This document shows positions 59,204 through 64,000 of a stretch of DNA of 64,000 nt, in pieces. The notes below the pieces were generated by a model. It saw only the letters and a program-made list of their open reading frames with translations, made no database searches and was not told the origin of the DNA. The position numbers were made by a program, and so were the translations under genes. The first letter of the stretch is position 1. Each line of letters begins with the position of its first letter. This DNA is from Chryseobacterium foetidum (GTDB taxonomy: Bacteria > Bacteroidota > Bacteroidia > Flavobacteriales > Weeksellaceae). The stretch lies in contig NZ_JAMXIA010000001.1 in the NCBI RefSeq assembly GCF_025457425.1, forward strand, positions 3,224,001 through 3,288,000. The letters are read 5' to 3'.

Positions 59204-61546
59204 ATGTTAAATTATAGATCAAAAAATTACTTTAAAATTAGTTTTGTTCTTTTTGCTTTTCTAAGTACATTTAGTTTTGCTCAAGTACGAACGCAAAAGC
59301 CTACAAAGTTTCCTGTTGAGGCAAAAGCAGGATCATTTATAGATGTAAATATTCCGTCTTATCCGCCGAGCAGTTTCACGCCTACACAACTCGTTACAGA
59401 TATTCTCGTGGGTAATGGTGGAGGATGTGTGGTTCCAAACATTTCTAACGTCACTGTCAGCCCGAATACCGCTGCAACTGTTGAAAACAGAGCGTGGGGA
59501 TACTTTCATAAGGGTACCGCCAACTTTCCTTTTACCGATGGTATCGTTTTATCAACAGGTTTTGCAAGAAAAGCAGGAAACGTTGCTGAAGTAAGTATGG
59601 GAGATAACAACCAGGGAGGTGGTGATGCTGATTTAAGTGCTGCCATCGGCGTTGCAGGTCTTAATAATGCTTCGGTTCTGGAGTTTGATTTTGTACCTAC
59701 AAGCAGTCAGATGAAGTTTAATTATATCTTCGCGTCTCATGAATATGACTCAGATTATCCTTGCCCGCCATTTCAGTTTGACGATGCATTTGCATTGTTG
59801 CTGAAACCTAATACACCGGGATCTACCTATACAAATTTAGCAGTTCTCCCAGGTGGAGCAGGTTTGGTCGCTGTAACCAATATTGTTCCTGACAGTTTTT
59901 CCTGTGGACCTTTAAATGCTCAGTTTTTTGGCTCTATGCTGCCAAACGGAACCAATTATAACGGACGAACAATCCCTCTTACAGCGGAAGCCACAGTAAT
60001 CCCTGGTCAGTCTTATCATATTAAAATGGTAATTGCCGATGCACGTGATACGATCTATGATTCGGCCGTATTTTTGGAAGCGGGATCATTTAATATTGGG
60101 GTAAGTATTGTGGATCCGGCCGGAAATCCTGTGCCTGAAACACTTTATGTGTGTGATAATACACCACAGATTCTGAAGGCGTTGGTAACCACAACTCCTG
60201 GGATGACCTTTCAGTGGTTTAAAGATGGTGTAGCTATTCCGGGTGCCACAAACGTGACGTACACAGCTGTTGGGCCAGGTGTTTATACTGTAAAAATTAT
60301 TATACAGGGGCAAAACTGTCCTGCTGAAGCGAAAGTTACAATCGTTGGCGGTACAAGCCCAATCATACAGAATGCAACTTTAAAACTTTGTGCAACGCCA
60401 AGTAATTCTACATTTAATTTAGATTCTGCAAAACCATCAATCAGTACAACGCCAGGAGCTGTATTTAAATTTTATCTTCAGCAGGCAGATGCAGTTTTAG
60501 GAAATAACAGTAATATTACTGGCACAACAGCTTTCAACGGAACAGACGGACAGGTGATTTATGTGAATGTTTCCAACGGTGCTTTCTGTTCGAGAGTGGC
60601 CATGCTTACATTAAGAAGAGAAGAAACTCCTGTTGCGACATTAACTGCACCAAAAATAAAAATCTGTAATGGCGAGTCTGTAGTATTAACAGCAGCAGGT
60701 GGTGTAACATATCAATGGGGAGACAATTCTGCTTCAGGAGCAATACGTACTGTAAGTCCCACTGCAACAACTACTTACACTGTCTATGCGATCGGAGCAC
60801 AAGGTTGTAAATCTCTTACTCCGGCGAGCATCACCATTGAAGTTGTTCCTGCAATCACTTCAACCTTAACTGGAGGATGGATTTGTAATGGAGACACCAT
60901 TACGCTTGATGCAGGTGCAGGCCCTAATTACGCTTATCAGTGGAGTAACGGTGCTACTACACAGACAATCACTGTTGGTGTAGGCGGTACTTATGGAGTT
61001 ACAATCTCAAATGGTGTATGTACGAAACTTTTCACTACTGAAGTGAAAATAGCTGTACCCCCAACCATTACCAACATTAATTATGCTAACGATAATATCA
61101 CCATTTCAGTGAGCAATCCAAGCAATGGTGCTTTGGAGTACTCGTTAGACAATGGACTGACATGGCAGAATTCAAATGTCTTTACCAATGTTCCTAAAAA
61201 CAAATTGGTTTTCATTCAGGTAAGGGTAAAAACTACAAGTTGTGTGGGTTATCTTGAGTATTACACTTTCAACATGCAGAATGTGATTACGCCAAACGGT
61301 GACAATGTAAATGACATTATTGATTTCAGAGGTGTAGCTGGTAATAAAAACTTTACAGCTCAGGTTTCAGACCGATATGGAAGAGTAGTTTACAGATATG
61401 AGAAAATAAGACCTTATTGGGACGGTTTCTTCCAGGGCAAGAAATTGTCTACTTCATCTTATTGGTATCAGATCACTTTTGAAGATCCTGCAAGTAAACA
61501 GACAACGGTAAAAACAGGTTGGATTTTACTGAAAAATATAGAATAA
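59204..61546 (+). CDS. Gliding-associated (T9SS type B) surface protein
   Basis: A 780-residue secreted protein. The signal peptide (about 1-26) ends FLSTFSFAQ. Residues ~40-300 form a choice-of-anchor-L-type domain with TQLVTDILVGNGGGCVVPN, FASHEYDSDYPCPP, FALLLKPNTPG and DARDTIYDSAVFLEAGSF. Ig-like domains follow (~320-390, ~485-560, ~560-625) with conserved Cys/Trp pairs. The C-terminal ~85 residues are the gliding-motility-associated (CHU_C) type B domain: FNMQNVITPNGDNVNDIIDF, VSDRYGRVVYRYEK and TGWILLKN. Type B cargo is usually exported by T9SS with PorP/SprF-like partners. It is tandem with a paralog. Confidence 0.9.
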   Translation: MLNYRSKNYFKISFVLFAFLSTFSFAQVRTQKPTKFPVEAKAGSFIDVNIPSYPPSSFTPTQLVTDILVGNGGGCVVPNISNVTVSPNTAATVENRAWGYFHKGTANFPFTDGIVLSTGFARKAGNVAEVSMGDNNQGGGDADLSAAIGVAGLNNASVLEFDFVPTSSQMKFNYIFASHEYDSDYPCPPFQFDDAFALLLKPNTPGSTYTNLAVLPGGAGLVAVTNIVPDSFSCGPLNAQFFGSMLPNGTNYNGRTIPLTAEATVIPGQSYHIKMVIADARDTIYDSAVFLEAGSFNIGVSIVDPAGNPVPETLYVCDNTPQILKALVTTTPGMTFQWFKDGVAIPGATNVTYTAVGPGVYTVKIIIQGQNCPAEAKVTIVGGTSPIIQNATLKLCATPSNSTFNLDSAKPSISTTPGAVFKFYLQQADAVLGNNSNITGTTAFNGTDGQVIYVNVSNGAFCSRVAMLTLRREETPVATLTAPKIKICNGESVVLTAAGGVTYQWGDNSASGAIRTVSPTATTTYTVYAIGAQGCKSLTPASITIEVVPAITSTLTGGWICNGDTITLDAGAGPNYAYQWSNGATTQTITVGVGGTYGVTISNGVCTKLFTTEVKIAVPPTITNINYANDNITISVSNPSNGALEYSLDNGLTWQNSNVFTNVPKNKLVFIQVRVKTTSCVGYLEYYTFNMQNVITPNGDNVNDIIDFRGVAGNKNFTAQVSDRYGRVVYRYEKIRPYWDGFFQGKKLSTSSYWYQITFEDPASKQTTVKTGWILLKNIE

Positions 61547-61565
61547 AATTTAATTTAGATAAGAT

Positions 61566-61593
61566 TAAAGCCGGCAGAATTGCTGGCTTTTTT
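61566..61593 (+). terminator. Terminator of the first type B cargo gene
   Basis: AAAGCCGGCAG and GCTGGCTTTTTT flank a short loop and are followed by T residues. Confidence 0.8.
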
Positions 61594-61679
61594 GTTTTAT
61601 GACAGTAAAAGTTTAGTTTTCAATATTTTGTAAAATAAAACTTATAGCAATAATCATTAAATGACTTGAAAAAAAATGC

Positions 61680-61687
61680 TATTTTTG
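61680..61687 (+). promoter_or_regulatory. -7 promoter box of the second type B cargo gene
   Basis: TATTTTTG, 16 bases before ATG 61,704, identical box and spacing to the paralog at 59,180. Confidence 0.65.
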
Positions 61688-61703
61688 TTGAAAATAATGT
61701 AAA

Positions 61704-64000
61704 ATGAACATTAGAAGTACAAGAAATTTATTTTTGACTTTGCTTGCGATATTATCTTCAACTGTATTGTTTTCACAAGATAGGAGTAAACAGGTTCTGA
61801 AACAGCCTACGTCTCAGACGATGAAGGCAGGAGCTTTTATTGATATTAATACACCAAATTATCCACAGTCATCTTTTAATATAACCCAGTTAGTTACCAA
61901 TGTTCTAATTGCTGGTAATACTAATTGCACTACACCAAATGTTAGTAATGTAATTGTATCGCCCAACTTGATTGAGAGTGATCCTACAAGAAGTTGGGGT
62001 TATTTTAATAGAGGTACAACTAATTTTCCTTTCAGTAATGGAATTATTCTGACTACTGGTCATGCTGCGAGAGCTGGAAATACTTTTCAATCTGGTCAGT
62101 TGAGTAATACACTTCCTTCACAGGGAGATGCTGATCTTGCTGCAGCATTGGGTTTACCTGCAGCAGCTTTAAAAGACGCGTCTTACATTGAATTCGATTT
62201 TGTTCCTACAGCGAATCAGGTTTCTTTCAGATATTTATTTGCCTCAGAAGAATACGAAGGAAATTTCCCATGTACAATTACAGATGGTTTTGCACTTTTG
62301 CTAAGACCTGTTTCAGGCGGAGCTTATACAAATCTTGCGGTGTTACCAGGAGGAGCAGGTCCCGTAAGTGTGACCAATATTATACCTTCTACCTACAGTT
62401 GCGGTCCTAAAAATGCACAGTATTTTGGAGGTCAGAATACTGCTAATATAGAAACAAATTTCAGTGGAAGAACTGTTCCCTTGACGGCAACTGCAACAGT
62501 AATACCTGGTCAGGCTTATCATTTTAAAATGGTTTTGGCGGATTATCAGGATTCTGCCTACGATTCAGGCGTGTTTTTGGAGGCAGGATCTTTCGATATT
62601 GGTGTGCAGATTTTGGGCTCAAATGGAGTTCAGTTACCGGCATCCATAAATGTTTGTGATAATGCACCGCAGACTTTCACAGCTTCTGTACAGAATCCTA
62701 ATGCAACTTACCAGTGGTTTTTAAACAATGTTGCAATTCCAGGTGCTGTGAACGCAACTTTTACAGCTTCACAGCCAGGTGTTTACAAGGTTGAAGTTTT
62801 ATTTCCAGGTAGTACTTGCCCAGGCACAGCTACAGTAACGATAGTTGGCGGAACTTCACCAACAACGCAGAATACAACACTCACGGCCTGCTATGCTCAG
62901 GGAAATGCAGTATTTAATTTGACAAATGCAAATTCTGCTATCAGTACTACTTCTGGAGCTACGTTTTCATACTATCTAAATCAAAATGACGCTAATGCTG
63001 GAAATGCAAATACAATTCAGACTCCGACAGCATTTCCGAGCCCCGGTAATCAGACTGTTTATGTTTTAGTTAAAAATGGTTTCTGTTCAAAAGTTGCGCA
63101 GCTACAGCTGGTAAAAGCACCGGAAATAACAGCAAATATCGCACAGCCTTCTGTGCTTACCTGCACAAATTCACAGATTACATTAAATGGCTCAAATTCC
63201 GTCTATCCAACAGGTTCAACATTTGCATGGACAACTACCGGAGGTAATATCGTTTCGGGAGCAAATACTTTAAATCCTGTTATAAATGCTGCAGGAACTT
63301 ATACTTTAACGATTTCAAATACTTACCAACCAGGAAATCTTACATGTACGGCTGTTTCAAACGTAACAGTTACAGGTGACAGTGCTCCGCCATCACCTAC
63401 CTTAACAGCATCTAAAATTCAGATCTGCTCTGGTGAGTCTGTAATTCTTACTGCTGGTGGAGGAGTTACCTATACCTGGAACGCACTCCCGGGAACTGGA
63501 AATACGCAGACTGTAAGCCCTACAACAACTACTACCTATTCAGTGACTGCAGTGGGAGCGAACGGCTGTCCTTCTGCAAATCCTGCAACAATTACAATTG
63601 AAGTTTCTCAGCCAATAACTGTTCAGAATGCCTCTTTATTAAAATGTTATTCTCCGAATGGAATTGTGTATGATTTAACGGAAGCTCAGCCACAGATTAC
63701 TTCTGCCGGAAGTGCAACATTTGCATATTACCTTCTTCAGTCAGACGCAAATCAGGGAAATAACAATACCATAAATGCACCTACAAATTTCACAAGTCCG
63801 GGAAATCAGACGATTTATGTTTTGGTTAAAAACGGAGCCTGCTCATACGTGGTAACGCTTCAGTTACAGACCACAGCCGTCACTACAGTTACTATTGCCG
63901 CGCCTGCAACGATTACATGTACAACACCTCAGATCACTTTAAATGCTTCCGGTTCAACAATTCCTGCGGGCTCAACGATAGTATGGACGGCTACTGGTGG
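61704..64000 (+). CDS. Paralogous surface protein, cut by the window end
   Basis: An open frame from ATG 61,704 (MNIRSTRNLFLTLLAILSS) has no stop before 64,000, giving at least 765 residues. The first ~310 residues align block by block with the protein at 59,204: same signal-peptide layout, TQLVTNVLIAGNTNCTTPN, SWGYFNRGTTNFPFSNGIILTTGHA, FASEEYEGNFPC, ALLLRPVSGGAYTNLAVLPGG and FKMVLADYQDSAYDSGVFLEAGSF. Repeated Ig-like segments follow; the pattern ending IYVLVKNG[A/F]CS occurs at least twice (~440 and ~705). The C-terminal sorting domain, expected to be type B, lies beyond the window. It carries its own promoter. Confidence 0.88.
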   Translation, partial: MNIRSTRNLFLTLLAILSSTVLFSQDRSKQVLKQPTSQTMKAGAFIDINTPNYPQSSFNITQLVTNVLIAGNTNCTTPNVSNVIVSPNLIESDPTRSWGYFNRGTTNFPFSNGIILTTGHAARAGNTFQSGQLSNTLPSQGDADLAAALGLPAAALKDASYIEFDFVPTANQVSFRYLFASEEYEGNFPCTITDGFALLLRPVSGGAYTNLAVLPGGAGPVSVTNIIPSTYSCGPKNAQYFGGQNTANIETNFSGRTVPLTATATVIPGQAYHFKMVLADYQDSAYDSGVFLEAGSFDIGVQILGSNGVQLPASINVCDNAPQTFTASVQNPNATYQWFLNNVAIPGAVNATFTASQPGVYKVEVLFPGSTCPGTATVTIVGGTSPTTQNTTLTACYAQGNAVFNLTNANSAISTTSGATFSYYLNQNDANAGNANTIQTPTAFPSPGNQTVYVLVKNGFCSKVAQLQLVKAPEITANIAQPSVLTCTNSQITLNGSNSVYPTGSTFAWTTTGGNIVSGANTLNPVINAAGTYTLTISNTYQPGNLTCTAVSNVTVTGDSAPPSPTLTASKIQICSGESVILTAGGGVTYTWNALPGTGNTQTVSPTTTTTYSVTAVGANGCPSANPATITIEVSQPITVQNASLLKCYSPNGIVYDLTEAQPQITSAGSATFAYYLLQSDANQGNNNTINAPTNFTSPGNQTIYVLVKNGACSYVVTLQLQTTAVTTVTIAAPATITCTTPQITLNASGSTIPAGSTIVWTATG

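Overview
The window looks like chromosomal core DNA of a Chryseobacterium-like flavobacterium (Bacteroidota, Weeksellaceae). The evidence is low GC, A-rich leaders without Shine-Dalgarno sequences, many perfect copies of the Bacteroidota promoter -7 box TAnnTTTG just upstream of starts, several secreted proteins with type IX secretion (T9SS) C-terminal sorting domains, a DnaE with a fused N-terminal exonuclease, and typical flavobacterial families (DUF808, DUF4349, TIGR02757). I see no tRNA, rRNA, CRISPR array, phage or insertion sequence. The species assignment is inference.

Layout. 1-6.8 kb: tail of an unknown gene, a T9SS cargo protein, prfB, a DedA membrane protein, a lipoprotein hydrolase, a small secreted protein, a DUF808 protein and a small membrane protein. 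6.8-16.6 kb: acyltransferase, secreted GH43 glycosidase, grpE-dnaJ, an Nramp metal transporter with a palindrome at its promoter, a DUF937-OmpA protein, a DoxX protein and proS. 16.8-29.1 kb: a Gly/Trp-rich lipoprotein followed by a FadL-like outer-membrane protein, a ZIP transporter, two methyltransferases, a glycosyltransferase, a bestrophin, a fused E1 dehydrogenase and a T9SS subtilase. 29.3-42.2 kb: dnaE and three consecutive T9SS cargo genes. 42.3-52.3 kb: a 51-residue membrane protein, a potassium channel with a zinc ribbon, a Nif3 protein, a coiled-coil protein, acyl-CoA ligase and acyl-CoA dehydrogenase, DUF4349 lipoprotein and prfC. 52.3-64 kb: a tandem array of 70-bp two-hairpin units, an MFS carrier, a CPBP protease, rdgB and rnz among long inverted repeats, TIGR02757, an acidic coiled-coil membrane protein, and two tandem paralogs of gliding-associated (type B sorting) giant secreted proteins, the second running off the window.

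How it works together. Most genes are single housekeeping units, often in transcripts of one or two genes. The clearest functional groups are grpE-dnaJ (DnaK chaperone cycle), the Nif3/coiled-coil pair, the acyl-CoA ligase and dehydrogenase (fatty-acid activation and oxidation, divergent), and at least seven T9SS cargo proteins, although no T9SS machinery gene is here. Three proteins have kept their fold but lost metal sites: DnaJ (half its zinc motifs), the DnaE PHP domain, and the C-terminal zinc ribbon of the coiled-coil protein.

The most unusual non-coding item is the array at about 52,614-53,127: seven full and one partial unit of about 70 bp, each with two hairpins capped by mostly GAA loops. 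Several arm substitutions preserve G-U pairing only if the plus strand is the RNA. Other intergenic regions carry a 22-bp phased array, roughly 200-bp inverted repeats on both sides of rdgB, and several short three-base-loop palindromes.
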